This document shows, in pieces, positions 5,712 through 5,720 of a stretch of DNA of 5,720 nucleotides (the first letter of the stretch is position 1; the number at the start of each line of letters is the position of its first letter). A model generated the notes under the pieces. The model worked only from the letters and a program-made list of their open reading frames with translations. It searched no databases and was not told where the DNA came from. This stretch comes from Sedimentisphaerales bacterium (GTDB lineage: Bacteria; Planctomycetota; Phycisphaerae; Sedimentisphaerales; SM23-30): positions 1 to 5,720 of the forward strand of contig DAOWIP010000320.1 of assembly GCA_030640865.1 (NCBI GenBank), read 5' to 3'. A program made the position numbers and the translations under genes.

Positions 5712-5720
5712 CTACTCAAT

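Larger units (their letters stand above)
5432..5720. other. 289-bp terminal intergenic region, A/G-rich, with repeats
   Basis: No credible gene was found. It contains the second 30-bp repeat, GAGTTGT units, an AATTCAG array and a terminal hairpin, listed separately. Between them are A-rich stretches with recurring AATGACGAAT (5482-5491 and 5609-5618) and AATGAGAAAT. There is no T-run terminator behind the pseudokinase gene. The order GAGTTGT units, GAGAAAG, homogeneous heptamer array, purine tract parallels 3074-3172. Confidence 0.85.

Overview
The window looks like a bacterial accessory region of about 50% G+C. It holds four plus-strand genes, separated by intergenic DNA packed with simple and palindromic repeats. 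I cannot identify the organism. The combination of 7-bp and 9-bp intergenic tandem repeats, hairpins with a CCTAC end, purine-rich spacers and several unfamiliar proteins fits environmental genomes such as Planctomycetota (Phycisphaerae-like). That is an impression from style, not a marker-gene result.

Layout: (1) Positions 2-1210 hold the 3' part of a zinc metallopeptidase gene that runs off the left edge. It has HExxH followed by a third His at metzincin spacing, a Met-turn-like LMSY, and three fibronectin type III domains. (2) Positions 1211-1270 are a heptanucleotide array that starts at the base after that gene's stop codon. (3) Positions 1285-2745 encode an unrecognised 486-aa protein with an Ig-like N-terminal sandwich and a beta-rich, possibly propeller-like remainder. 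(4) After 29 nt, positions 2775-3065 encode a complete 96-aa PAAR-repeat protein, the sharpened tip of a VgrG-type spike. (5) Positions 3066-3457 are 392 bp of heptamer arrays, a 9-bp repeat, hairpins and A/G-rich sequence. (6) Positions 3458-5431 encode a 657-aa protein whose C-terminal half reads as a degenerate protein-kinase fold (pseudokinase) with a beta-rich insertion in the activation segment. (7) Positions 5432-5720 repeat the architecture of the earlier intergenic region.

How the genes may work together: PAAR proteins cap the puncturing spike of contractile injection machines (type VI secretion, extracellular contractile injection systems). The metallopeptidase, the Ig-like/propeller-like protein and the pseudokinase lie beside it on the same strand. 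A reasonable hypothesis is a spike-and-cargo module: PAAR tip, peptidase as candidate effector, Ig-like/propeller-like protein as adaptor or cargo, pseudokinase as regulator or scaffold. No sheath, tube, baseplate, VgrG or ATPase gene is in view, so the machine itself is inferred. The 30-bp near-identical direct repeats flanking the pseudokinase gene, and the parallel heptamer arrays behind the PAAR and pseudokinase genes, are the most unusual non-coding structures.
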